From the NCBI RefSeq assembly GCF_006716765.1, contig NZ_VFPO01000001.1:2976001-3040000 (forward strand): a stretch of 64,000 bases of DNA, written 5' to 3'. Of this stretch, positions 19,131-27,196 are shown piece after piece (position 1 is the first letter of the stretch; the number at the start of each line of letters is the position of its first letter). The notes under the pieces were generated by a model. It made no database searches and was not told the origin of the DNA. It saw only the letters and a program-made list of their open reading frames with translations. This DNA comes from Actinomadura hallensis (lineage in GTDB: Bacteria; Actinomycetota; Actinomycetes; Streptosporangiales; Streptosporangiaceae). Position numbers and translations under genes: made by a program.

Positions 19131-19973
19131 ATGACCTCACCGGACGTGCCGCCGCTGCGGCTGAACGGGCGCGACCTCGGCCCGCACGCGATCATGGCCG
19201 TGGTCAACCGCACCCCCGACTCGTTCTTCGACCGGGGCGCCACCTACGGCTTCGACGCGGCCCTCGCCGCCGTGGACCGGGCCGTGGCCGCCGGCGCCGA
19301 CATCGTCGACATCGGCGGCGTCAAGGCCGGCCCCGGCGAGGACGTCGGCGTCGGCGAGGAGCTGCGCCGCGTCCTCGACCTCGTCTCCGCCGTCCGCGAG
19401 CGCCACCCGCGCGTGGTGATCAGCGTCGACACCTGGCGCGCCGAGGTCGGCGAGGCCGTGGCGCGGGCGGGCGCCGACCTGCTCAACGACACCTGGGGCG
19501 GGCCCGACCCGCGGCTGGCCGAGGTCGCCGCCGCGCACGGCATCGGCCTGGTGTGCTCGCACGCGGGCGGCCTCGCCCCGCGCACCCGCCCGCACCGCGT
19601 CGGCTACGACGACGTCGTCGCGGACGTCGTCGCGCACGTGACGGCCGAGGCCGAGCGCGCCGTCGCGCTCGGGGTGCGCCGGGACGCCGTCCTCATCGAC
19701 CCCGCCCACGACTTCGGCAAGAACACCCGGCACTCGCTGGAGATCACCCGGCGGCTCGGCGAGCTGGCCGCCACCGGGTGGCCGCTCCTGGTGGCCGTGT
19801 CCAACAAGGACTTCATCGGGGAGACCCTGGGCCGCCCGGTCGGCGAGCGCGGCGTCGGCACGATGGCCGTCCTCGGCGTCTCCGCCCTCCTCGGGGCCCG
19901 CGTGTTCCGCGTCCACGACGCCGCGGCCGCCCGCCGGGCCCTTGACGCGGTGCAGGCGACCCTCGGGGCCTGA
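19131..19973 (+). CDS. Dihydropteroate synthase-like protein (FolP2 type)
   Basis: This is a 280-residue TIM-barrel protein of the DHPS/pterin-binding family. Conserved blocks are IMAVVNRTPDSFFDRGATYG, ADIVDIGGVKAGPGEDV, DTWRAEVGEAVARAGADLLN and IDPAHDFGKNTRHSLEITR. Genuine DHPS joins p-aminobenzoate to the pterin pyrophosphate in folate synthesis. The sequence looks closer to the FolP2 group of actinobacteria, which in mycobacteria does not replace FolP1; that assignment is by eye. No other folate genes are nearby. ATG at 19131 was chosen; GTG at 19119 is an in-frame alternative without a clear ribosome-binding site. Confidence 0.82.
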   Translation: MTSPDVPPLRLNGRDLGPHAIMAVVNRTPDSFFDRGATYGFDAALAAVDRAVAAGADIVDIGGVKAGPGEDVGVGEELRRVLDLVSAVRERHPRVVISVDTWRAEVGEAVARAGADLLNDTWGGPDPRLAEVAAAHGIGLVCSHAGGLAPRTRPHRVGYDDVVADVVAHVTAEAERAVALGVRRDAVLIDPAHDFGKNTRHSLEITRRLGELAATGWPLLVAVSNKDFIGETLGRPVGERGVGTMAVLGVSALLGARVFRVHDAAAARRALDAVQATLGA

Positions 19974-20001
19974 CGGGCCCGCTCCGGGCCTTCTGCCGGC
20001 C

Positions 20002-20598
20002 TCAGCGCGCCGCGGTCCGCCTCTTGGCGCCCGAGCGGGCGGACGGGGCCGCCGCGCGCTGGCGGGCCCGGTAGGCGGCGACGTGCATGCGGTTGCCGCA
20101 CGTCCGGCTGTCGCAGTAGCGGCGGCAGCGGTTGCGCGACAGGTCCACCAGGACCCGTGAGCAGTCCGGCGCCTCGCAGGTGCGCAGCCGGTCCAGCTCG
20201 CCCGCCGCGACCACGTACGCCAGCGCCATCCCGCAGTCGGCCGCCAGGTGCTCGTCCAGCGGCGCGCCGGGGGCGAAGAAGTGCACGTGCCAGTCGTAGC
20301 CGTCGTGGTCGGTCAGGTGCGGGGTGGTGCGGACCTCACCGACGATCTCGTTGATCAGCCGCACGGCGGACTCGACGTCCCCGGCGCGGAACACCGCGTG
20401 GAAGCGGGCGCGCAGGTCCAGCACCCGCGTCAGGTCGGCCTCGGTGAGTTCGCCCACGTCGCTGAACGCGTTGCGCTCCACGAACGCGCGCAGGCCGGGC
20501 AGCCCGCCGAGGCGTTCGGAGCCGGACGCCGCCGCGCCGGTGTTGATCAGGTCGACGACGACGGCGAGCGCGTGCTCGGTGTCATGAGTGAAGATCAC
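20002..20598 (-). CDS. CGNR zinc-finger/ABATE-domain putative regulator
   Basis: The 198-residue protein has an N-terminal ABATE-like helical domain (begins IFTHDTEHALAVVVDLINT). Its C-terminal zinc finger carries the family signature CRRYCDSRTCGNR preceded by the first cysteine pair in CEAPDCSRVLVDLSRNRC. This family is considered to bind DNA and act in stress or metabolic regulation; targets are unknown. GTG at 20598 is preferred because GGAG lies five bases upstream. The C-terminus is very basic. About 190 bases separate its start from the next gene. Confidence 0.85.
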   Translation of the reverse strand: MIFTHDTEHALAVVVDLINTGAAASGSERLGGLPGLRAFVERNAFSDVGELTEADLTRVLDLRARFHAVFRAGDVESAVRLINEIVGEVRTTPHLTDHDGYDWHVHFFAPGAPLDEHLAADCGMALAYVVAAGELDRLRTCEAPDCSRVLVDLSRNRCRRYCDSRTCGNRMHVAAYRARQRAAAPSARSGAKRRTAAR

Positions 20599-20789
20599 GA
20601 TGACTCCAGTCTCCGGACCGGGGCGAGCGTGTGCCCGGCAGCGCCGCCGGGGCCGGAACGCGGCCCGTGGGCCCCCAACCATATGACGGGACGCGCGCAC
20701 GGCGGCGCAGGACCCCGCGGAGACGGCGCGCGGCCGGCGGCCCGATCCGGCCGGAACGTTCCAGCGGCGGCGGTGGCCGCCCGTCGTGA

Positions 20790-21362
20790 TCAGCGCTCGT
20801 AGCTGGGGTCGGCGACGACCGGGTAGTAGGCGTCGGTGTGCTGGACCCGCATGGTGACGGCCGTCCCCTCCAGCGTGTAGTCGGCCTTGACCTGGCGGAA
20901 CATCGAGTCGCTCGCCCACGGGTTGTAGAGGCGGCCCACGGTGGCGCCGAACCGCAGGTGGACGACGTCGTAGCCGCCGGACGGCATCGACTCCAGCGCG
21001 AGGCCGTCGGCGAGGGAGATCGGGAAGCGGAACTCCGAGGGGGCGTCGGGGCCGTGGATGACCGTCAGCAACCGCACGCCGCCGGCGGTGGTCTGCGCGA
21101 CGATGTCGGTGTCGACGTCGACGCCCACGAACACCCGCAGACTCGGGCGCAGGACCTGGGCGACCGTGTCGGCCGCCGTCGCGTCGATGCCGAGGTGGAT
21201 CCGCTGGCCGTCCCGCGTGGGCACCCACACGCCGTCGCGGGCGCGCTGACCCCAGGCGACGTCCGGGATCTCCATCTCCTGAGGCTCGTTCTTGCCCCGC
21301 GCGACGAGAATCCGGGAGGCCGCGCTCATCGCCGCGGCAGCCCCGTCCCGTGCATGCCTCAT
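20790..21362 (-). CDS. Conserved hypothetical protein, no recognised domain
   Basis: This is a 190-residue soluble protein without signal peptide or membrane segment. The central region (about 75-150) is predicted beta-rich, with TAGGVRLLTVIHGPDAPSEF and EFRFPISLADGLALESMPSG. This resembles the repeat-like beta segment seen upstream of toxin or RHS-type regions in secreted actinobacterial proteins. Here it stands alone and no function is assigned. ATG at 21362 has GAGGGGG upstream. The gene stands alone between the CGNR gene and the tRNA pair. Confidence 0.6.
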   Translation of the reverse strand: MRHARDGAAAAMSAASRILVARGKNEPQEMEIPDVAWGQRARDGVWVPTRDGQRIHLGIDATAADTVAQVLRPSLRVFVGVDVDTDIVAQTTAGGVRLLTVIHGPDAPSEFRFPISLADGLALESMPSGGYDVVHLRFGATVGRLYNPWASDSMFRQVKADYTLEGTAVTMRVQHTDAYYPVVADPSYER

Positions 21363-21633
21363 GGCGGGCCCCCTCGCCTTCTTTCTTTACTTCCGTGACT
21401 TCTTGCTCATCAGGGTTTATCACGGGCAGGACAGGCAGGGTGTCGTCCGGCCTGCCGTTGGTCGTTTCGTGACGTTCGCCTCGTGCGTCGTTGGACCTTA
21501 CACCACGCTTATACGTGCCGGTCGGGCCGGGCCGAGATCCTTCCCCCGGCCGCTCCCGGACACCGATGACGGTGCGCATCCGGGCCCTTACGGAGAAAAC
21601 ACTTTGTGCTCCGGAGGAACGGAACGCACCATT

Positions 21634-21652
21634 GATCACAACGCCCGTGATC
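21634..21652. promoter_or_regulatory. Dyad upstream of the tRNA pair
   Basis: GATCAC and GTGATC form a perfect inverted repeat with a seven-base spacer, 24 bases before the tRNA-Trp gene. The ~310 bases between the hypothetical gene (start 21362) and the tRNA otherwise hold no supported gene. A TATAC-containing AT-rich patch near 21508 is the only other promoter-like sequence seen there. Confidence 0.3.
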
Positions 21653-21676
21653 GGAACGCGCGCGGCGAAAGCACGA

Positions 21677-21748
21677 AGGGGTGAGCCACCGGTTAGGCGG
21701 CCGGCCTCCAAAGCCGGAGAAAAGCGGGTTCGATTCCTGCCGCCCCTG
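21677..21748 (+). tRNA. tRNA-Trp (anticodon CCA), divergent body
   Basis: The acceptor stem AGGGGTG pairs with CGCCCCT (21741-21747). The anticodon stem CCGGC/GCCGG flanks a seven-base loop CTCCAAA with anticodon CCA at 21708-21710. The T arm is GCGGG-TTCGATT-CCTGC, and the discriminator base is G, as expected for bacterial tRNA-Trp. No CCA end is encoded. The D region (21684-21700) is short and lacks the usual U8 and a normal four-pair stem, so the body is atypical. It is clustered with a tRNA-Ala 50 bases downstream. Confidence 0.75.
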
Positions 21749-21752
21749 CCGG

Positions 21753-21794
21753 GCACGGCCGGGCCGGCCGAGGACGGCCGACCCGGCCCGGTGC
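21753..21794. other. Strong hairpin between the two tRNA genes
   Basis: The arm 21753-21770 is nearly fully complementary to 21775-21794, around a loop AGGA. It occupies almost the whole 50-base spacer between tRNA-Trp and tRNA-Ala. It could be a processing site in a dicistronic tRNA precursor, or a terminator separating them. Confidence 0.55.
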
Positions 21795-21798
21795 GGAC

Positions 21799-21869
21799 GG
21801 GCTTGTGGTGCAACGGCAGCACACTTCCCTTGCAAGGAAGGGATCAGGGTTCGACTCCCTGCGGGTCCA
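21799..21869 (+). tRNA. tRNA-Ala (anticodon UGC)
   Basis: This is a complete cloverleaf: acceptor GGGCTTG/CGGGTCC with the G3-U70 wobble pair that identifies alanine tRNA, T8, D stem GTGC/GCAC, and anticodon stem CTTCC/GGAAG around the loop CTTGCAA (anticodon TGC at 21831-21833). The T arm is CAGGG-TTCGACT-CCCTG and the discriminator is A. No CCA is encoded. Three G-U pairs in the acceptor stem and a short D loop make it unlike the usual actinobacterial tRNA-Ala(UGC). Confidence 0.85.
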
Positions 21870-21906
21870 CGCGTCCGGGAGACCACGGACGGGGCGCACC
21901 ACGGAC

Positions 21907-21944
21907 GGGGCGCGGGGCGGGCCGTCCGGCCCGCCCCGCGCCCC
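21907..21944. terminator. Perfect 17-base-stem terminator after the tRNA pair
   Basis: Arms 21907-21923 and 21928-21944 are fully complementary with loop GTCC. The hairpin sits between tRNA-Ala and the convergent aminotransferase gene and probably terminates both. A direct repeat of CCACGGACGGGGCGC precedes it. Confidence 0.75.
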
Positions 21945-21985
21945 GCCCCCGTGTGCGAGGCGGCCCCCGCCGCTCGCCCGGCCGC

Positions 21986-23323
21986 TCAGACCCCGGCGGG
22001 CTCGGCCGCGGTGACCGACGCGGACAGGTCGGCGAGGACGTCGGAGAGATAGTCCAGGGAGTCCGCCACCCAGGGCAGCCTCTCCGGCTCCGGGGAGGCC
22101 AGCGCCGCCAGGCGGTGCTCGTCGTCCTCCCCGTACAGCAGGCTCGGCGCGACCCGCATCCGCAGGGCGGACGGGGCGTCCCCGAACGAGCTGCCGGGCA
22201 GGACGCCGACCCCGTAACGTTCCAGCAGCAGGTTCGTCAGGTCCGCGGCGGTCCGGACCCCGTGGGCCTCCCGCAGCGTCTCCCGGAGCGGGCCGAAGTC
22301 GGGGTAGAGGTAGAAGGCCGCCTCCGGCCGCACGACCTTGGCGCCCGCCGCGGCGAACCGGTCGGCGACGGCGCCGGCGACCGCGGCGTGCAGCCGCCGG
22401 GAGCGGTCGACGTGCTCGGCCAGCTCGGGCGGCTCGGCGAACGCGTACGCGGCGGCCTGCTGCATCGGGGCGGGGGCGCTGGACCAGATCTCGCTGGCCA
22501 CGCCCAGCAGGCTGTCGCGCAGGGCACGGCCGAACGGGCCGTCCGGCAGCCGCGCCACGCCGAGCCGCCAGCCTCCGGCCGCCAGGCTCTTGCTGAGCGC
22601 GGTCGTCACGACGGTCCGCTCCGGCGCGTGCCGCGCGGGGCTCGGCACCGTCCGGCCCGGCTCGTGGACCAGGTCCCGGTAGATCTCGTCGGAGATCACG
22701 ACCAGGCCGTGCCGGCGCGCCACCGAGCACATCCGCTTCACCGTCTCCTCGGAGGCGATCGTGCCCGTCGGGTTGTCGGGGAGCGTCACCACGACGGCGC
22801 GGACCTCGCGCCCCCGCGCCCGGGCCCGCACGACGGCGTCCGCCAGCAGCGCCGGGCTCGGCACGCCGCCCTCGCCGGGCGGGGTCGCGACGCGGATCGG
22901 CTCGGCGCCCGCCAGCGACGCCTGCGCGGCGTAGCTGACCCAGCTCGGCGCGGGCACGACGACGTCCCCGCCGATCGCGGTGAGCAGCGCGTACAGCAGC
23001 GGCTTGCTGCCGGGCCCGGCGACGACGGCGGACGGATCGGTGGGCAGCCCGCGCCGCGTCCAGTACCCCGCAGCCGCGGCGCGCAGCGCGGCCGAGCCGG
23101 CGACCGGGCCGTAGCCGCCCCGGCCCGCGGCCGCGGCCAGCTCGCGGGTCAGGGCGGGATGGATCGGGATGCCCGCCTCCCCGAAGCCGAGGGGGAGCAC
23201 GCGCCTGCCCTCCCTGCGCCTGCGGGCGATCGCCTCGTTCACCGCCAGCGTCGCCGACAGCGGGACGGGACGCGGCGTGAAGGGCACCGGCCGGACGGGT
23301 GCGGACTCTTTCTGGGCAGGCAT
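21986..23323 (-). CDS. Pyridoxal-phosphate-dependent aminotransferase (class I/II)
   Basis: This 445-residue aminotransferase has the fold type I pattern: LPLGFGEAGIPIHPAL near the N-terminus, VVVTLPDNPTGTIASEE for the substrate/PLP asparagine region, VISDEIYRDLVHEPG with the PLP aspartate and tyrosine, and the Schiff-base lysine in TTALSKSLAAGGWRLG. It transfers an amino group between an amino acid and a 2-oxoacid; substrate cannot be deduced. ATG at 23323 was chosen because CTGGAG precedes it at a suitable distance. It is divergent from a LysR regulator (start 23494), a classical regulator-target arrangement. Confidence 0.9.
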   Translation of the reverse strand: MPAQKESAPVRPVPFTPRPVPLSATLAVNEAIARRRREGRRVLPLGFGEAGIPIHPALTRELAAAAGRGGYGPVAGSAALRAAAAGYWTRRGLPTDPSAVVAGPGSKPLLYALLTAIGGDVVVPAPSWVSYAAQASLAGAEPIRVATPPGEGGVPSPALLADAVVRARARGREVRAVVVTLPDNPTGTIASEETVKRMCSVARRHGLVVISDEIYRDLVHEPGRTVPSPARHAPERTVVTTALSKSLAAGGWRLGVARLPDGPFGRALRDSLLGVASEIWSSAPAPMQQAAAYAFAEPPELAEHVDRSRRLHAAVAGAVADRFAAAGAKVVRPEAAFYLYPDFGPLRETLREAHGVRTAADLTNLLLERYGVGVLPGSSFGDAPSALRMRVAPSLLYGEDDEHRLAALASPEPERLPWVADSLDYLSDVLADLSASVTAAEPAGV

Positions 23324-23493
23324 CGAACGCTCCAGGGCATGGCGGTGAAAGGGTGTGTGCGAAACGTCAGGTGAAGTTGCGGTGCGTGACCGCGAGATCC
23401 CCCTGTGTGACCCGGCCGGGCTCGATTTCATCCTTGCCCGCATCTAGCATCATCACAAGCGACTCTCATCGATGGTGACCGTAAGACGATCTG

Positions 23494-24420
23494 ATGCTTG
23501 AACTGCGCCGCCTCCGTCTCCTCGCGGAGTTCGCCCGCCGCGGCAGCATCGCCGCGACGGCGAACGCCCTGGGCTACACCCCGTCCGCGGTCTCCCAGCA
23601 GCTGTCCGCGCTCGAACGTGAGGCCCGGGTCCCGCTGCTGGACCGCACCGCCCGCAGCGCCGAGCTGACCGATGCCGGACGCCGCCTGGCAGAACGCGCC
23701 GAGGAGATCCTCGGCCTGGTGGAGACGGCCGAGGCGGAACTGTCCGCCCACTCCGACAAGCCCATGGGCCGCGTCGTCGTCACGGCGTTCCCCACCGCGG
23801 CCGTCGCGTTCGCGCCCGCGCTGGCGCAGAGCCTCGGCGAGCATCCGGACCTGACGTTCGTCCTGCGGCAGACGCGGCCCGGCGACGGCATCCGCCAGGT
23901 CCAGAACGGCGAGGTCGACATCGCGCTCATCGACGACTGGACCGGCAAGGTCCCCGACCAGGCGCCCGCCGCGCTGGAGTTCTTCCATCTGCGCCGCGAC
24001 CCGCTGGTGCTCGTCGTCCCGGCCGGGCACCCCATGTCGGACCCGGCGCGGCCCGTCGACCTCCAGCGGCTCCGCGAGGAGCCGTGGATGGCCGCGCCGC
24101 CCGGCGAGCCGTCCCGGCAGGCCGCCGAGCGGCTCCTGGACACCGTCGGCGGCGCCCGGCCCGTCCCGTGGGAGTTCGAGGGCCTGCACACCATCTTGAG
24201 CCTGGTCGCGCGGGGGATCGGCATCACCGTGGTGCCCGCGCTGGCCCTCGCCGCCGGCGACCAGGACGTGGCGGTCCGGCGCATCCCCGAGTGCACCCTC
24301 GCCCGCGAGGTCTACGCCGTGACCCGGGCCGCGAGCGTCCGCAGGCCGTCGGTGGCGGTCACGCTGCGGGCCATCTACGCGGCGGCCCGCGCCGTCCAGC
24401 CCGCCCCGCCGGAACACTGA
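23494..24420 (+). CDS. LysR-family transcriptional regulator
   Basis: This is a 308-residue LysR protein. The N-terminal winged helix contains GSIAATANALGYTPSAVSQQ, and the effector domain spans about 90-295 with VVVPAGHPM and GIGITVVPALALAAG. It begins with ATG 23494 (MLELRRLRLL) and is divergent from the aminotransferase gene. The 170-base gap contains imperfect symmetry around TAGCATCATCAC and TCATCGATGGTGA, plausible for a LysR T-N11-A site. It is expected to control the aminotransferase in response to an unknown ligand. Confidence 0.9.
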   Translation: MLELRRLRLLAEFARRGSIAATANALGYTPSAVSQQLSALEREARVPLLDRTARSAELTDAGRRLAERAEEILGLVETAEAELSAHSDKPMGRVVVTAFPTAAVAFAPALAQSLGEHPDLTFVLRQTRPGDGIRQVQNGEVDIALIDDWTGKVPDQAPAALEFFHLRRDPLVLVVPAGHPMSDPARPVDLQRLREEPWMAAPPGEPSRQAAERLLDTVGGARPVPWEFEGLHTILSLVARGIGITVVPALALAAGDQDVAVRRIPECTLAREVYAVTRAASVRRPSVAVTLRAIYAAARAVQPAPPEH

Positions 24421-24744
24421 CCGGGGAGAACGCCGACCCGGGGACGGGAGCCGGCACGGGACGGGAGCCGGTCCGCCGTGCCGTCGAGGGCGCGGAAGCG
24501 CCGACGGGACGGGGCGAGCGGCGTGCCGCGGGAGCCGGGCCGGCGGGGGCGGCGGTTTCCGGTCGCCGTCCCGGGGAAGCGAAGCCGAACCAAACCGGAC
24601 GCGGAACCGAACTGACCAGAGGACGGCCGTGAATGTCCGAATCTTCACAAACAGGACGGACAGGTGCGGATCATCACGTACGGTGGGGCGGGAATCGTGA
24701 GCAAATCCGAGTTCACTCAGACCTATCGGGGAGCAAAACGCTCG

Positions 24745-25665
24745 ATGGATCGACCGGCGACCATGTCCGCCCGGCCCCCCGGGGCGGCGACCGACCCGTA
24801 CCGGGGGGACCACCCCGGCGCGACCCCCCTCACCGCGGCCACCCGCATGGTTGACGCTTCCACCGCCGAGGCGTCCACCGTTGACGCTTCCGCCGCCGAG
24901 ACCTCCACGGCCGAGGTGTCCGCGGCCGGCTCCTCCACCGGCGAGGTCGCGGGCGCCGCGTCCCCCGCGGAGGCGCCCGGCGGCCTCACGCGCGCGGGCG
25001 GGTCCGGGGACGCCCGCGGCGCGGGGCACATCGTCTTCGAACTGCCCCGGGTCCCCGCGCTGCTCATGCACGCCCTCCCGCGGTTCGTCGAAGGCGTCAT
25101 CGCCCCCGTGGTGGTCTTCTACACCGCGCTGATGCTGCTCGGCCTGACGGGGGCGCTCGTGGCCGCCGTCGCCTGGGTGTACGGCGGCATCGTCTACCGG
25201 TACGTGCGCGGGCACCCGGTGTCGGGGATGCTGCTGCTGGCCGCGGTCGGCGTGACCGTCCGCGCGGCGCTGTCGGCCGCGACGGGCAGCGCCGTCGTGT
25301 ACTTCCTCCAGCCGACGCTCGGGACGCTGTGCGTCAGCATGGCCTTCCTCGCCTCGGTGCCCCTCGGCAAGCCCCTGGCCATGAAGCTCGCCAAGGACAT
25401 GGCGCCGATCCCGGATGCGTTCTACAAGCACGAGAGGGTCCGGCAGTTCTTCCTGCGGATCTCGCTGCTGTGGTCGGCGGTGCTGATGGCGAACGTGGGC
25501 GTCAGCCTGTGGATGCTGTTCAGCCAGTCGATCGGCATGTACCTCTGGCTGCGCACGGGCGTCGTGGCCGGGCTGGGCGCGGCCGGGATCACGGCCTCGG
25601 TGTGGGGCTTCAAGCGCGTCGTCCGCCACATCAACCGCGAACCCGCCGGGGACGCCGCCGTCTGA
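24745..25665 (+). CDS. VC0807-like integral membrane protein with repetitive N-terminus
   Basis: The C-terminal two thirds hold about five hydrophobic segments (for example VIAPVVVFYTALMLLGLTGA, LLLAAVGVTV and LLWSAVLMANVGVSLWMLF). They are separated by a motif around PLAMKLAKDMAPIPDAFY typical of VC0807/DUF3159-like membrane proteins of unknown function. The N-terminal ~90 residues are low complexity, with Ala-Ser-Thr-Glu repeats encoded by a 30-base tandem duplication. The start is uncertain: ATG 24745 is used, but in-frame GTG codons at 24664 and 24697 are possible. The ~320 bases between the LysR stop and 24745 hold no other supported gene. Cell-wall genes follow on the same strand. Confidence 0.7.
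   Translation: MDRPATMSARPPGAATDPYRGDHPGATPLTAATRMVDASTAEASTVDASAAETSTAEVSAAGSSTGEVAGAASPAEAPGGLTRAGGSGDARGAGHIVFELPRVPALLMHALPRFVEGVIAPVVVFYTALMLLGLTGALVAAVAWVYGGIVYRYVRGHPVSGMLLLAAVGVTVRAALSAATGSAVVYFLQPTLGTLCVSMAFLASVPLGKPLAMKLAKDMAPIPDAFYKHERVRQFFLRISLLWSAVLMANVGVSLWMLFSQSIGMYLWLRTGVVAGLGAAGITASVWGFKRVVRHINREPAGDAAV
24850..24909 (+). repeat. 30-base tandem repeat inside the VC0807-like gene
   Basis: Two adjacent 30-base units starting GTTGACGCTTCC (24850-24879 and 24880-24909) differ at only a few positions and are followed by degenerate half units. They encode a Val-Asp-Ala-Ser-rich disordered stretch. Confidence 0.75.
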
Positions 25666-25788
25666 CCCGCGCCGAACCGCTTCAGCGCCGCTTTACCACC
25701 GGCGGGCCGAACTTCCGGCCCGCCGGTGGCGTCTCCATACACAGATGGACCGACACGGGGCCAGATTTTCGGGTTGGGGGAGTCTGTG

Positions 25789-26988
25789 GTGAACGTTGGC
25801 CGTTTCAGGCTGGTGCTGACCGGCGCCGCGGCCGCGGTGGCCGTGCTCGTCGGCGGCTCGGCGGCCGGCTGCTCGATCGGCGGCGGCACGGGGCGGCTGG
25901 CGTCGGGGGAGTCCGGCGAGCCCGTGACGATCACCCCGGCCGACGGGGCCGCGCAGGTCAGGCCGGACGGCAGGATCGAGGTGCGGGCCTCTGACGGGAG
26001 GCTGCAGAAGGTCACCGTCCAGGGCGTCGCCGGTCAGGGCGCGGCCGCCGCCACCGTCACCGGCCAGTTCGGTGACGGCCGCAAGGTCTGGCGCTCCGAC
26101 CGGACGATGACGCCCGGCGCGACCTACACCGTCACCGCGCAGGCCCGCGACGGCGGTGAGACCCGCACGGTGACGAGCTCGTTCACCACGCTCAAGCCGT
26201 CCAAGACGCTCTCCATCGCCGACGTCACGCCCAACGTCGAGGGGGAGAAGGTCGGCGTCGGCATGCCGATCATCGTCACCTTCGACGCGCCGGTCGCCGA
26301 CAAGGCGGCGGTGGAGCGGGCTCTGCACGTCGACCCCGACAAGCCGGTCGAGGGCGCCTGGCGGTGGGTCGCGCCGGACAAGGTCATCTACCGGACGAAG
26401 ACGTACTGGGAGCCGCACCAGAAGGTCCGCTTCCACGCGCGGCTCGCCGGCGTCGACGCGGGCGGCGGCGCGTACGGGGCCGAGGACGCCCGGGCCACGC
26501 TCGTCATCGGGCCCGAGCAGATCACCACCGGTGACATCCGCAAGCACCGGATGACCGTGACGCGGGACGGCAAGAAGCTGCGGACCATCCCGTTCAGCGC
26601 GGGCAACGGGCAGACGCGCGAGTACACCACGACCAGCGGCGTCCACCTGCTGATGGAGAAGGGCAACCCCGTCACGATGACGGCGCCCGGCCGCAAGCCC
26701 GGCGACCCCGGCTACTACAAGACGGTCGTCGACCACGCGGTCCGCTTCTCCAACAGCGGCGAGTACGTGCACTCGGCGCCCTGGTCGGTCGGCTCCCAGG
26801 GCTCGGCGAACGTCAGCCACGGCTGCATCAACATCAGCCCCGCGAACGCGCGCTGGTACTACGACATCATGCAGCGCGGAGACATCATCGAGCTGACCGG
26901 GACGGACCGGCAGGTCGAATGGGACAACGGCTGGGGCTACTGGCAGCTGTCGTTCGACGAATGGCGCAAGGGGAGCGCGCTGCGCTGA
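25789..26988 (+). CDS. L,D-transpeptidase lipoprotein (first of a tandem pair)
   Basis: L,D-transpeptidases make 3-3 cross-links in actinobacterial peptidoglycan or anchor proteins to it. This 399-residue protein starts with a lipoprotein signal peptide ending in GSAAGC. Two immunoglobulin-like domains follow (about 40-245, including VGVGMPIIVTFDAPV), then the YkuD catalytic domain with the active-site signature VSHGCINISPANARWYYD. The architecture matches LdtMt2-type enzymes. GTG at 25789 is preferred (GGGGGAG six bases upstream). A paralogue follows 208 bases downstream. Confidence 0.93.
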   Translation: MNVGRFRLVLTGAAAAVAVLVGGSAAGCSIGGGTGRLASGESGEPVTITPADGAAQVRPDGRIEVRASDGRLQKVTVQGVAGQGAAAATVTGQFGDGRKVWRSDRTMTPGATYTVTAQARDGGETRTVTSSFTTLKPSKTLSIADVTPNVEGEKVGVGMPIIVTFDAPVADKAAVERALHVDPDKPVEGAWRWVAPDKVIYRTKTYWEPHQKVRFHARLAGVDAGGGAYGAEDARATLVIGPEQITTGDIRKHRMTVTRDGKKLRTIPFSAGNGQTREYTTTSGVHLLMEKGNPVTMTAPGRKPGDPGYYKTVVDHAVRFSNSGEYVHSAPWSVGSQGSANVSHGCINISPANARWYYDIMQRGDIIELTGTDRQVEWDNGWGYWQLSFDEWRKGSALR

Positions 26989-27032
26989 CGCGCCGGCCGT
27001 CCGATGTGCCGCCGGGCCGACGCACCGGCACG

Positions 27033-27194
27033 ATGCGCTGCGACGATGCCGATGACAAGGCCGTGTCCAGCGCCGTGTACAACGCCGTGTACAACGCTTT
27101 GATCTCGGCCGCCTCCGAATTCCCTGTCCCGTGGCATGATCGTCGACTTTTGTCGCTAATGTCTCCCTGGAGACGGCGGGGTTACTGGAGGTAG
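27033..27194 (+). CDS. Possible 53-residue small protein between the transpeptidase genes
   Basis: An ATG-initiated frame of 54 codons (including stop) ends two bases before the start of the second L,D-transpeptidase. The first half reads as an amphipathic helix with an internal repeat (AVYNAVYNAL) encoded by the direct repeat GCCGTGTACAAC; the end is basic. No clear ribosome-binding site is present and no family is recognised. It may be spurious, or a leader coupled to the downstream gene. Confidence 0.25.
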   Translation: MRCDDADDKAVSSAVYNAVYNALISAASEFPVPWHDRRLLSLMSPWRRRGYWR

Positions 27195-27196
27195 AG

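Noticed and set aside
21292..21684. 130-codon plus-strand ORF running into tRNA-Trp
   Set aside because: It overlaps the tRNA 5' end and the divergent hypothetical gene start and contains no family signature. The region is better read as promoter DNA.
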